A DNA stretch of 19,188 nt from Clostridium sp. CAG:138. GTDB lineage: Bacteria; Bacillota; Clostridia; Christensenellales; CAG-138. The stretch lies in contig FR879718.1 of the NCBI GenBank assembly GCA_000435055.1, forward strand, positions 1-19,188. The letters are read 5' to 3'. Shown here piece after piece: positions 7,949 through 15,203 of the stretch. The stretch's first letter is position 1. Each line of letters starts with the position of its first letter. The position numbers and the translations under genes are program-made. Below the pieces are notes generated by a model. It was not told where the DNA came from, ran no database searches, and was given only the letters and a program-made list of their open reading frames with translations.

Positions 7949-8833
7949 TCAAAACTCCAGCGTAAATTTGTCAAGCAGCGCACAGGGTTTGTAGGACAGT
8001 TTGGATTTTCGCAGACCCTCATCACAGGTATCGTCCTGCCGGTTGATAAAGTTTACTCCGGGAAGTTTCATGCTTTCCGCAAAACACATTGCAAGCGTTT
8101 GATATGCGCCGGAAAAATCACGGAGCGCTTTTTCAATATGCACATGCAGCGTATCGCCTACAATTTCGCCCGCCGTGAGCCCGACAACAACGCCGCCCGC
8201 ACGGAGCATTCCGCCTGAAATGCCGAGTTCGGAAATGCAGGGGAGGAATTCGTCAATGCGTGCAAGCTCGTCTGCGGAAATTTCGCTGCCTTTATAGAAT
8301 TCATCGCGGTTGAGGCGCATAAAGCTTTCCGCTTCAGGGAGGTTTTCGCCCGTCAGCATTTCAAAAGAAAAATCCGGATGTTCGGCTTTGAATCTGTTTA
8401 CATGGTTGCGCTGCCCGTGCAGTGCTTTCCCATTATAACCGCAGAATTGCTCATACGGATAGAGATAATCCGCTGAAGCGCGGTCACTGACGATTTCGGC
8501 TTTTCGGCCGATAATGCTTTGAATCACATCAACGTATTCGGAAGGAATGCAGGAAAAACGCAGAGGAATGCCTCGTTTTTCGGCATCATCGCGCGCTTCA
8601 AGCACGGCAGCGGAAAAATCACCCGTGCCTACGGGGCAGTTATAATACAAGCCCGAACCGTCTCCGCTTTCAAAAATAAACATTCCGTCCGCTTCCGCAC
8701 AGCGCATATGATAATAATGCCGCCATATGTAGAGGCAGCCGGGAGTATAGTCACAGATTTGTATTCGGCTGCGGCGCAGGCTGCGGCCCTCGCGAATCAG
8801 CAGCTCTTTTGTAATCGGTTTGAAATCAAGCAT
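7949..8833 (-). CDS. DUF2156 protein (phosphatidylglycerol lysyltransferase C-terminal / GNAT-like fold)
   Basis: This 294-residue soluble protein matches the short DUF2156 type: MLDFKPITKELL, then an aromatic segment with CLYIWRHYYHMR, then GSGLYYNCPVGTGDF. A central LYPYEQFCGYNGKALHGQRN follows, and a C-terminal GNAT-like half ends with VHIEKALRDFSGAYQ and INRQDDTCDEGLRKSK. The family shares the tandem-GNAT fold of the aminoacyl-tRNA-dependent lipid lysyltransferases (MprF C-domain) and Fem enzymes, but short stand-alone members have no settled substrate. The start is the ATG at 8833, 9 bases after GGAAG; the ATG at 8962 lies inside the upstream terminator region. The last 234 coding bases are duplicated at 6827-7060. 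Confidence 0.88.
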   Translation of the reverse strand: MLDFKPITKELLIREGRSLRRSRIQICDYTPGCLYIWRHYYHMRCAEADGMFIFESGDGSGLYYNCPVGTGDFSAAVLEARDDAEKRGIPLRFSCIPSEYVDVIQSIIGRKAEIVSDRASADYLYPYEQFCGYNGKALHGQRNHVNRFKAEHPDFSFEMLTGENLPEAESFMRLNRDEFYKGSEISADELARIDEFLPCISELGISGGMLRAGGVVVGLTAGEIVGDTLHVHIEKALRDFSGAYQTLAMCFAESMKLPGVNFINRQDDTCDEGLRKSKLSYKPCALLDKFTLEF

Positions 8834-8903
8834 GTTCAGTTGCTTCCGAGTATTTATAACACTTTGAATTTTGCAGTGCACTCGGCGAAAGCCGGCGGCA
8901 CTG

Positions 8904-8942
8904 AAAAAAATATGAAAAGCGCGGGCGAACAATGCGCTTTTC
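8904..8942 (-). terminator. Rho-independent terminator of the isc operon
   Basis: GAAAAGCGC (8914-8922) pairs perfectly with GCGCTTTTC (8934-8942) over an 11-base loop. On the minus strand the stem is followed by ATATTTTTTT. It ends the Rrf2-iscS-iscU transcript, 65 bases after the scaffold stop codon. Confidence 0.85.
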
Positions 8943-9007
8943 GGCAGATCGTTCGCTCGCATGTGAATTTCAGAGTAATATCAACGGTTGCTCGGACTGT
9001 TCAAAAA

Positions 9008-9469
9008 TCAGTCCTCGGCATTTTCTTCATGTTCATGATCGTGATCATGCTCATGGTCGTGACCGCAGGAAACGCAGTTGCATTCGCTGTCGGTTCTGCC
9101 TTCTTTGCGGGCATAGTAGTTATCGACAGCCGCTTTAACAGCTTCTTCCGCAAGAACGGAGCAATGAAGCTTTGCGGGGGGAAGACCTTCCAGAGCTTCC
9201 ACAACGGCGGAGTTGGTCAGTTTGAGAGCTTCGTCAATGCTCTTGCCCTTGATAAGTTCCGTTGCCATGCTGCTGGTTGCAACAGCCGCACCGCAGCCGA
9301 AAGTCTTGAAGCCAACGTCCTCAATAATGCCGTCATCGTTGACTTTCAGGAACATCTGCATGATATCGCCGCATTTCGCATTGCCGACCATGCCGACGCC
9401 GTTTGCATCCTTGATTTCGCCCATATTGCGCGGATGTGCAAAGTGATCCATAACTTTTTCGGTATACAT
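9008..9469 (-). CDS. iscU: Fe-S cluster assembly scaffold, IscU/NifU N-terminal type, with a Cys/His-rich tail
   Basis: This 153-residue protein has the U-type scaffold domain in residues 1-122. It carries the three cluster-ligand cysteines Cys33 (AKCGD, with Asp35), Cys59 (FGCGAA) and Cys103 (LHCS). The scaffold receives sulfur from the cysteine desulfurase and builds the [2Fe-2S] cluster for transfer to apoproteins in the cytoplasm. The ribosome site GGAGG lies 10 bases before the ATG. The gene follows the desulfurase gene by 70 bases in the same transcript. After residue 125 there is an unusual extension: Cys130, Cys132 and Cys135, then six alternating histidines (137-147) among acidic residues. 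That tail is not part of the standard fold and probably binds metal. Confidence 0.95.
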   Translation of the reverse strand: MYTEKVMDHFAHPRNMGEIKDANGVGMVGNAKCGDIMQMFLKVNDDGIIEDVGFKTFGCGAAVATSSMATELIKGKSIDEALKLTNSAVVEALEGLPPAKLHCSVLAEEAVKAAVDNYYARKEGRTDSECNCVSCGHDHEHDHDHEHEENAED

Positions 9470-9539
9470 ATTGATTTATCCTCCGATTGAAACTTTGTTC
9501 GGGTTATTTATTTTTCTACAGATTTTGATTTAAATCAGA

Positions 9540-10706
9540 TCAGCCGTGATACAAAGGCGACATTTCACGCAGCCTTGCAACGATGCGGGGAAGAACATCA
9601 AGCACATAGTCAACATCTTCTTCGGTTGTGTCGTCCCCAAGGGTGAGTCGCACGGAACCGTGTGCAATTTCGTGCGGGAGGCCGATCGCAAGCAGAACAT
9701 GACTCGGGTCGAGTGAGCCGCTTGTGCAGGCGGAGCCGCTGGATGCCGCAATACCGTTCAGGTCGAGCATGAGAAGGATGGATTCGCCTTCGATGTACTT
9801 GATGGAGAAATTGACATTGCCCGGCAGCCTTTCGGTGCGATGCCCGTTGAGACGAACCTCGGGAATGCGTGCTTCAATGCCCGCAATGAGTTTATCACGG
9901 AGACGGGTCATTCTTGCGCTTGTTTCATCGATGGATGAGCAGGCAAGCTCGATAGCTTTGCCCAAACCGACAATGCCCGCAACGTTTTCGGTGCCGGCGC
10001 GCCTGTTGCGTTCCTGTGCGCCGCCGATAAGCAGGGAGGGGAGCAATATGCCTTTGCGGACATAGAGTGCGCCCACACCTTTCGGTCCGTGGAACTTATG
10101 CGCAGAGAGTGAAAGCATGTCAATGTTCATTGCCTGAACATCGATGTGAACATGTCCGACTGCCTGGACTGCGTCCGTATGGAACAGAACGCCGCGCTCG
10201 CGGCAGATTGCGCCGATTTCGGCAATGGGCATCAGCGTGCCGATTTCGTTGTTGCCGAACATGACCGAAACAAGAATCGTGTCGGGACGAATGGCCTCGC
10301 GAACCTGCTCGGCCGTGATTCTGCCGAATTCGTCAACGGGAAGGTAGGTAACTTCAAACCCCTGCTTTTCAAGGTAACGGCAGGTATAAAGCACCGCATG
10401 ATGTTCCACGGCGGTGGTGATGATATGTTTGCCCTTTTTGCTGAGCCTTTCCGCAATGCCGCGCAGAACCATGTTATCGGATTCCGTGCCGCAGCCGGTA
10501 AAAATGATTTCCTTTTCGGCATCCGCCGCATTCAGTGCGCGGGCAACCTTTTCCCTTGCGTCCGCAACTGCCTTGTGCGCTTCCTGCCCGAATGTGTGAA
10601 GGCTGGAGGGATTGCCGTAAATGTCCGTAAGATAGGGCATCATGGCGTCAAGAACTTCTTTATTGAGCGCGGTGGTTGCCGCATTGTCCATATATACACG
10701 TCTCAT
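9540..10706 (-). CDS. iscS: Cysteine desulfurase (class V aminotransferase fold)
   Basis: This 388-residue PLP enzyme removes sulfur from L-cysteine as a persulfide and passes it to the scaffold. Visible landmarks are MDNAATT at the N-terminus, EHHAV with the PLP-stacking His103, the HTDAVQAVGH region, the Schiff-base Lys204 in SAHKFHGPKG, RRAGTEN, and the mobile-loop nucleophile Cys327 in SSGSACTSGS. The length fits the IscS/NifS group I type. The start ATG overlaps the stop of the Rrf2 gene by four bases (ATGA), which indicates translational coupling. The next gene is the scaffold, so this is the sulfur donor of a minimal isc operon. Confidence 0.97.
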   Translation of the reverse strand: MRRVYMDNAATTALNKEVLDAMMPYLTDIYGNPSSLHTFGQEAHKAVADAREKVARALNAADAEKEIIFTGCGTESDNMVLRGIAERLSKKGKHIITTAVEHHAVLYTCRYLEKQGFEVTYLPVDEFGRITAEQVREAIRPDTILVSVMFGNNEIGTLMPIAEIGAICRERGVLFHTDAVQAVGHVHIDVQAMNIDMLSLSAHKFHGPKGVGALYVRKGILLPSLLIGGAQERNRRAGTENVAGIVGLGKAIELACSSIDETSARMTRLRDKLIAGIEARIPEVRLNGHRTERLPGNVNFSIKYIEGESILLMLDLNGIAASSGSACTSGSLDPSHVLLAIGLPHEIAHGSVRLTLGDDTTEEDVDYVLDVLPRIVARLREMSPLYHG

Positions 10707-11146
10707 TTGTTGTCTTGATTCCTTTCCATTTGAGTAATGTAATCATCCGCAAGGTCGCGGACGGAGGTTGTGTTCAAAACGTCGTCAATGCGCCTTTGCA
10801 ATTTCAGCCAAAGCGGGCGTGCGGAGCAGGAACAGACGTTGCTGCAATCCGTTCCGGTTGTGCCGACGCAATCGACAATTGCCGTGCTGCCTTCAAGAAC
10901 TCTAAGCACCTCGCCGACGCTGATAAGCTCCGGCGAACGGGCAAGCACGTATCCTCCCTGAACGCCGCGCAACGCAGTCACAAGCCCGGCTTTTTTCAGT
11001 GAGGCTATAAGCTGTTCAAGGTATGCCGCGCTAACGCCCTGCCTTTCGGCAAGCTGCGCAATGGAAAGCCTTGCTCCGGAATCGTATTCGGTGGCCAGAT
11101 CAACCATTGCTTTAAGTCCGTAACGACCCTTTGTAGACAGCTTCAT
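10703..11146 (-). CDS. iscR: Rrf2-family regulator of the isc operon (IscR-like)
   Basis: This 147-residue protein begins with MKLSTKGRYGLKAM and has an N-terminal winged helix-turn-helix (about residues 25-70, with SIAQLAERQGVSAAYLEQ and the wing GVQGGYVLAR). A dimerisation helix and a cluster-binding loop follow, with Cys93, Cys101, Cys105 and Cys107. In IscR three cysteines and one further residue hold a [2Fe-2S] cluster that reports cellular Fe-S status. The spacing here is not that of E. coli IscR, so the exact ligands are uncertain. It is the first gene of the operon, behind a promoter with a CCGAG/CTCGG palindrome, and overlaps iscS by four bases. Autoregulation is therefore likely. 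AGGAG lies 13 bases before the ATG. Confidence 0.93.
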   Translation of the reverse strand: MKLSTKGRYGLKAMVDLATEYDSGARLSIAQLAERQGVSAAYLEQLIASLKKAGLVTALRGVQGGYVLARSPELISVGEVLRVLEGSTAIVDCVGTTGTDCSNVCSCSARPLWLKLQRRIDDVLNTTSVRDLADDYITQMERNQDNK

Positions 11147-11234
11147 ATCGCGTGCGGCACTCCTTTCACCTTGTTTGCGCCCGTTAACACCGAATTTATC
11201 GACCTCGAACGGGCTGCACTTTTATTATGTGCAA

Positions 11235-11263
11235 AGCATACCACTTTACTCGGATATTGTCAA
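11235..11263 (-). promoter_or_regulatory. Promoter of the isc operon
   Basis: On the minus strand a perfect TTGACA (11258-11263) and TATGCT (11235-11240) are 17 bp apart, giving a leader of about 80 bases before the regulator gene. An operator half-site (11249-11256) lies within the spacer. Confidence 0.8.
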
Positions 11264-11289
11264 TAATTCCGAGCAGTTCACTCGGATAT
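11249..11289. promoter_or_regulatory. Probable Rrf2/IscR operator: palindrome plus an extra half-site
   Basis: TCCGAG (11268-11273) and CTCGGA (11281-11286) form a perfect palindrome with a 7-base spacer just upstream of the -35 box. A third copy, CTCGGATA (11249-11256), lies between -35 and -10 and matches the right arm CTCGGATA (11281-11288). The bases before it (CACTTTA against CAGTTCA) also resemble the palindrome spacer, so a second, degenerate site is likely. Binding here would occlude RNA polymerase, consistent with repression by the cluster-bearing regulator. Confidence 0.7.
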
Positions 11290-11308
11290 ATTTTAACTTA
11301 ATCAAACC

Positions 11309-11346
11309 CAAAACGCCTGCCGCAAAAGTCACACTGCGACAGGCGT
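11309..11346 (-). terminator. Terminator at the end of the phage-like cluster
   Basis: ACGCCTG and the following bases (11313-11324) pair with the segment ending CAGGCGT (11335-11346): a 12-bp stem with one G-T pair. On the minus strand it is followed by TTTTGGGTTTG. It lies between the last phage-like gene (stop at 11400) and the isc promoter and would insulate the isc operon. Confidence 0.6.
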
Positions 11347-11399
11347 ATGCGATTTGTAATTAAAACGGGAATTATCCGGTGAGAACACGTAAATATCTC

Positions 11400-11636
11400 T
11401 CAAATACCGCTGCTTTCAACGCCGGTGTCGGTTTTGCCCGTATTGGATGCGGCAGCAGCCTCAAGCAAGGCGATCCGCGCTTCAAACTCATATATTTTTT
11501 GCGCAAGCGCGGAAAAGTTTTGATTTAAGCAGTTTTCGTTAGCCTTAATATCTTCTTCGTGCCGCTGAACATCGTCCGCTTCGCTGCGTTCCGTGGGCAA
11601 AGCAACATAGTATAATGCGCGCATGTCAAGTGCCAT
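11400..11636 (-). CDS. Small coiled-coil protein, last gene of the phage-like cluster
   Basis: This 78-residue protein has no recognised family. Residues about 18-62 are strongly helical with heptad-like spacing (EADDVQRHEEDIKANENCLN through YEFEARIALLEAAAA), followed by a polar Ser/Thr/Gly tail. The ATG lies one base after the stop of the beta-propeller protein gene (TGA, then C, then ATG), so translation is coupled and a virion or chaperone role beside the neck proteins is likely. Small coiled-coil proteins at this place in podovirus-like clusters are often minor structural components, but nothing in the sequence proves it. Confidence 0.65.
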   Translation of the reverse strand: MALDMRALYYVALPTERSEADDVQRHEEDIKANENCLNQNFSALAQKIYEFEARIALLEAAAASNTGKTDTGVESSGI

Positions 11637-11637
11637 G

Positions 11638-13050
11638 TCAATCCACCCTCTTTCCTATTCCTATTTCAAGCTCAAGTCCGCCGCGCAGGGTGAAACTTCC
11701 GCCTGCCTCGTTCGACAGTTTCAGCCGAAAGCATCTTCCGCCGTTTTTCAGCGGAATTTCGGTAACTTTTGAACAGCTGTCGGGCAGCTGCTTGCGGCAG
11801 GTGTATGTGTTGCCGTCAATTTCAACCGTCACTTTCAGCGTGCCTCCGCTGCCGCGCAGATAAAGCCTGCGCAGATTCTTGACGGCGGCCTTGGCTCCGA
11901 GGTCTGTAAGCGGTGTGCACCAAAAGGCATTTATCGGTTCACCGTCATAGTCCATGCCGTTATTAAAAAGGTAAACAAAACGTTTTGAATTGATAAAAAG
12001 CAGCCTGCTGCCGGAAACCGCCATGTCGATAAGCTCGAAACCGTTCCTGCGCATATATCGCCTTTCCAAAAGGTCATATTCGATCATTTCGTCCCTTGCG
12101 CTGCGCCGAAAAGTGAAATACAGCCTGTCGCGAACGATTTTTATGCGGCAGCCGGAAACTTCCGCCGTTGCCATATAGGCTTTTATGCAGCGCATATCCG
12201 CACAGGGACGTGCAGTGACTCCGTTGTAGTAATACAATCCGTTCTGCGTTCCGAAATACAGCATATCGCCGTACACGGCAACGGCGGCATGGTTGGTCTG
12301 CGGTATTTCCGTGTCGATATGTTCAACGGTGTAATTGGAGGGTCTGTCCCCAAACAGCCTGTAAAGGCTGTTCTTTTTGAAAATAAGCAGCTGATTGGAG
12401 AGCGCACGCACTGCAACGATCGGGTCGCCTCCGAGTGCGCCTATCTCAACATGACCGCCCTCAACGGCGGGAGAGGCTTCAACCGCACCCCATTGTTCAA
12501 CGGTGCGTCCGCTGCCCGGAAGAACGGAATAATACAGCCTGTCCGGATTGGCCGCATCGCCGGCCGCAAACAGTCTTCCTCTGTACATCGTCAGAAACGA
12601 AACGGGAATGTTTGATGCGTTTTCTTCCGAACCGAATTGGGTGACGCTGCTGCCGTCAAATTTAATCATGCCGTGCTGCCCGTCGGCGATAACAAGGTAA
12701 TCCGTTGTGTTGATGCGAACCTGTGCGCAGTCGTATATGGGTTTTGAGCGCGTGCTTTGATAGGTATAAACGGGTGTCCATGCGTTTTCAATGTATGCAT
12801 AAACAACACCTCCCGCAATAACGACCGGTATTTCCGCACTGTTCGTTCGATAAAGTGCAAAAAAGTCAATGCGGAGCGTGCCGGGCACGGCAGCTTCAAA
12901 GAGCCGTGTGAATCCGTATGCAACACGCAGTTCGCCGCCGTCGGTGCACATATTCGCCGCATCGGGCGTGCAGGCGGGGGACATAAGGTTCTCGTCGCCC
13001 GATTGATTCAGGCCGATGAATCTGTCAACGGAATAGGTTTGAATGCTCAT
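11638..13050 (-). CDS. Phage neck/stabilisation-type beta-propeller structural protein
   Basis: The 470 residues begin with a segment typical of podovirus neck proteins (FIGLNQSGDENL, then PDAANMCTDGGELRVAYGF), in which each gene product names a list of values with a reference offset. Repeated beta units follow, with patterns such as LVIADGQHGMIKFDG, LFAAGDAANPDRLYYS, LLIFKKNSLYRLFGD and MLYFGTQNGLYYYNG, which fit a beta-propeller. A C-terminal beta-sandwich (LKVTVEIDGNTYTC onward) may contact tail or fibre. Related proteins plug or stabilise the packaged-DNA exit channel. The ribosome site AAAGGA is 8 bases before the ATG. It lies between a connector-like gene and a small coiled-coil gene, a familiar order for podoviruses. 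The specific family (P22 gp10-like or other) is not settled by eye. Confidence 0.7.
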   Translation of the reverse strand: MSIQTYSVDRFIGLNQSGDENLMSPACTPDAANMCTDGGELRVAYGFTRLFEAAVPGTLRIDFFALYRTNSAEIPVVIAGGVVYAYIENAWTPVYTYQSTRSKPIYDCAQVRINTTDYLVIADGQHGMIKFDGSSVTQFGSEENASNIPVSFLTMYRGRLFAAGDAANPDRLYYSVLPGSGRTVEQWGAVEASPAVEGGHVEIGALGGDPIVAVRALSNQLLIFKKNSLYRLFGDRPSNYTVEHIDTEIPQTNHAAVAVYGDMLYFGTQNGLYYYNGVTARPCADMRCIKAYMATAEVSGCRIKIVRDRLYFTFRRSARDEMIEYDLLERRYMRRNGFELIDMAVSGSRLLFINSKRFVYLFNNGMDYDGEPINAFWCTPLTDLGAKAAVKNLRRLYLRGSGGTLKVTVEIDGNTYTCRKQLPDSCSKVTEIPLKNGGRCFRLKLSNEAGGSFTLRGGLELEIGIGKRVD

Positions 13051-13108
13051 TTGTCGGTTCCTTTCTCAATTTTCAATTATTGATTGCTGTTAAGCATTTT
13101 GCGGCGGA

Positions 13109-13648
13109 TCAGTAGCGGTTCACAATGCGGAAAGAATCATCGTCGCGTATATAGCCGCGCAGCTTGGCCTTGCCCGCTTCAAACATCGCAAGATAAATGT
13201 TGCCGCCGCTTTGTGTCGAAACATCGCCGCCGAGCCGTTCGCGCCCGACAACATAGTTCACAACAAGCCCCAAAAGGCCGTCGTCAAGGTCGCTTCGGTC
13301 TGAATTGTCGTTCAGCGTTCGGGGCTCGTACCGATAAGTGATCTCGGCTGCCGTGTCATACGGGAGCAGGAGTGTATTCGTTCGGTCGCCGCACCTGAAA
13401 GGCACAGCTCTGCCGAGCTGAACAACGCGTTCAATGCGTTTCACGCGGCGGGGCAGCAGGCTTGTGTCAACGATGCCTGCCGAAGTACGGACTTTATCCG
13501 TGCGGAACAGCCCGAGTGCATCTGCAAGTTCGCGTTGCGCGTCGTTGGCGTATTGCGTCAGCCTCACACGGTAGTTTTCAAGGGTTTGTGCATCGTGTCC
13601 GCGGTCAAGCTGAGCAAGTGCGGCGGTAAGAATGTCGTTAAGGGTCAT
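13109..13648 (-). CDS. Phage head-tail connector/adaptor-like protein
   Basis: The 179-residue product opens with MTLNDILTAALAQLDRG, a helical segment (YRVRLTQYANDAQRELADAL), then a beta region (LPRRVKRIERVVQL, ITYRYEPRTL) and a helical C-terminus. This layout (helix bundle around a beta insert, short length) is that of podovirus tail-tubular A / gp4-like adaptors that form the ring below the portal. AGGAGG lies 11 bases before the ATG. It precedes the beta-propeller neck gene by 58 bases and follows a small virion-type gene. The call rests on pattern and gene order, not on a single diagnostic motif. Confidence 0.65.
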   Translation of the reverse strand: MTLNDILTAALAQLDRGHDAQTLENYRVRLTQYANDAQRELADALGLFRTDKVRTSAGIVDTSLLPRRVKRIERVVQLGRAVPFRCGDRTNTLLLPYDTAAEITYRYEPRTLNDNSDRSDLDDGLLGLVVNYVVGRERLGGDVSTQSGGNIYLAMFEAGKAKLRGYIRDDDSFRIVNRY

Positions 13649-13666
13649 ATCCTTCCGTGCCTCCTG

Positions 13667-13966
13667 TCAAAAAACTCTGTCGGAGCAAGTGCCGCCGTTC
13701 AGACGCACTCCGCCGGAGCAAGCATTGCATTCGTATGCCTTTGAAATGCGTGCGGCTGTGCTCCGAACGCTTTTGCCGCTTTTGATAACAGCTGCAACGG
13801 CGGCGGGAACTTCAACGGGGACGCCGCGTTCAATTCTGTAGTTCACGGAGTTGATGCAGCCGACCCACGGGGAGTTTGTGCCGTTTTGTTCAATGATTAT
13901 TGTTTCCGCTGCCGCGTTTTTTCGGCGGCAGTCTGCGGGCTTGGTCCCGTTTTTTGTGTTTTCCAT
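13667..13966 (-). CDS. Small phage virion-type protein with a cysteine-bearing C-terminus
   Basis: The 99-residue protein starts at the ATG at 13966, 8 bases after AAGGAG; the frame is open further upstream but without a ribosome site. Residues about 25-65 show the pattern NSVNYRIERGVPVEVPAAVAAVI. I know it from small proteins next to capsid genes in Firmicutes and podovirus-like phages (an N-G-x-x-Y-x-I-x-R-G-V core). The C-terminus holds NACSGG and GGTCSD, possibly a minimal metal site. It is the first gene of the neck sub-cluster and is followed by the connector gene after a gap of 18 bases. Its exact role is unknown. Confidence 0.6.
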   Translation of the reverse strand: MENTKNGTKPADCRRKNAAAETIIIEQNGTNSPWVGCINSVNYRIERGVPVEVPAAVAAVIKSGKSVRSTAARISKAYECNACSGGVRLNGGTCSDRVF

Positions 13967-14113
13967 TTGTTTTTCTCCTTGCTTTTTGAATATTAACAAT
14001 CGATTTGGGTTTTCGGAAAACAAAGCTGCCGCCGAGCCTGCCGCCGGTGCGCGGATTGCCGTGCGGACAGCATTGCTTAAAAAGGTTGAAAATTTCCGAA
14101 CGTTGATGTACCA

Positions 14114-14119
14114 TATAAT
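14114..14119 (+). promoter_or_regulatory. Candidate -10 box for the transporter gene
   Basis: TATAAT stands alone about 100 bases before the transporter start. A TTGAAA lies upstream but at 22 bp, outside the usual spacing, so this is only a weak promoter candidate. Confidence 0.25.
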
Positions 14120-14222
14120 CAAAATCGTCGGGCTGTACGCTTCGGGCAGTCTGCGGCTTTTAACTTTATCGAAAGGCGGCCGAAACGCGGAAAGCGGCGT
14201 ATTCGGTCGGTTTACATTGAAA

Positions 14223-15203
14223 ATGAAACGTAAACATATTCTCGGCGTGCTTTGCGTCGTGCTCGCTTCCGCATGCTACGGAATAACCCCTATTTTGTCC
14301 AATGCCGCACTGAACGGCGGACTGCCCGCATCGTTCGTAGCCCGACTGTTTCCGCGCGGAGGCGCAGATTTTCTGATTGCGGACGCCTCACGCGAAATGA
14401 CGAATGAATGCGTTGTGCTGTACAGCATGGGCATTGCAAGCCTGCTTTCGCTTTTTAATTGCCTTATCGGGAAAAAGCGTCTTGACGTCAGCGGGAAACA
14501 GCTTGTTCAGCTTGCCGCTTTCGGCGGCGGTGCACTTGCCGGAACGCTTTTGCTCATCACTTATGCCTATCTGCGCATACCTGCGGGAATGACGATAGTC
14601 CTGAACTTTACCTATCCCGTGTTTGTAATGTTGATCACGCTCGTTTCAAAAAAGGAGCGCATCACCGCCGTGAAATTTATCTCGCCGCTGCTTGCGCTTG
14701 CAGGCATCGCGCTTATTTCAAATGCTTCGTTCAGCGGCAGCGTGAATGTCGGCGGTGTGCTGATTGCGCTGCTCTCCGGCGTTGTGTACGCAGTGTATTT
14801 TATTGCGGGCCGCGAAAGTGCGTACGCCTCGCTTGAAACGCCTGTTTCAAACTTCTATATAACCGCTTCCGCCTGCCTGTGGAGCCTTGCGGCAGCGCTC
14901 ATCCTCGGAAGGTTCTGCCTCCCGGCAGACAGCGTAATGTGGATAATTCTGTTTTTTGAAGCATTCCTCGGTTATGTTGTCGGTCTGCGTCTGCTGCTTG
15001 CGGGCATAAAACTGCTCGGCTCGGTCAGCGCCTCCGCCTTGAATACCCTTGAGCCCGCATTCGCCTCGCTCACAAGCATGGCGGTCTTCGGTGAGGCGAT
15101 GGGGCTGCTGAAGGGCTGCGGCGTGATTCTTGTGCTTGCCGCCGCCGTGATAGGCATTCTTACGCTGAATCGAGAGGATTCGAAAACCCGTTCAAAGGCC
15201 TAA
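14223..15203 (+). CDS. EamA/DMT-superfamily transporter
   Basis: This 326-residue integral membrane protein has ten predicted spans in two EamA halves. The first half runs from ILGVLCVVLASACYGITPIL to the pair TYAYLRIPAGMTIVL and NFTYPVFVMLI. The second runs from GVLIALLSGVVYAVYFIAGR to NTLEPAFASLTSMAVFGE, the closing E-P segment typical of the superfamily. DMT carriers export or import small metabolites; the substrate cannot be told from sequence. The start is chosen at MKRKHIL, where similarity to the family begins; no strong ribosome site precedes it. It is the only plus-strand gene in the phage-like cluster, and its last 12 bases overlap the convergent holin-like gene. It is either a host gene flanked by phage segments or cargo. 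Confidence 0.88.
   Translation: MKRKHILGVLCVVLASACYGITPILSNAALNGGLPASFVARLFPRGGADFLIADASREMTNECVVLYSMGIASLLSLFNCLIGKKRLDVSGKQLVQLAAFGGGALAGTLLLITYAYLRIPAGMTIVLNFTYPVFVMLITLVSKKERITAVKFISPLLALAGIALISNASFSGSVNVGGVLIALLSGVVYAVYFIAGRESAYASLETPVSNFYITASACLWSLAAALILGRFCLPADSVMWIILFFEAFLGYVVGLRLLLAGIKLLGSVSASALNTLEPAFASLTSMAVFGEAMGLLKGCGVILVLAAAVIGILTLNREDSKTRSKA

Larger units (their letters stand above)
6827..8191. repeat. Direct-repeat pair of 234 bp flanking the DUF1294 gene
   Basis: The repeat units are 6827-7060 and 7958-8191, in the same orientation with an offset of 1131 bp. Identity ends abruptly at both sides (CAGC at the left, ACAACAAC at the right). The 897 bp between them contain one gene (7189-7776) and no recognisable transposase. 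The right unit is part of an intact gene and the left unit is a truncated copy, the layout expected when something inserts near the 3' end of a gene and restores it. Confidence 0.9.

Noticed and set aside
8519..9490. A 323-codon plus-strand frame across the DUF2156 and iscU genes
   Set aside because: It crosses two opposite-strand genes and a terminator and has no ribosome site or recognisable domain.
13851..14222. Longer N-terminus for the DMT transporter
   Set aside because: The extension is antisense to the small virion gene and the open frame before it, with no membrane or family features; similarity begins at MKRKHIL.
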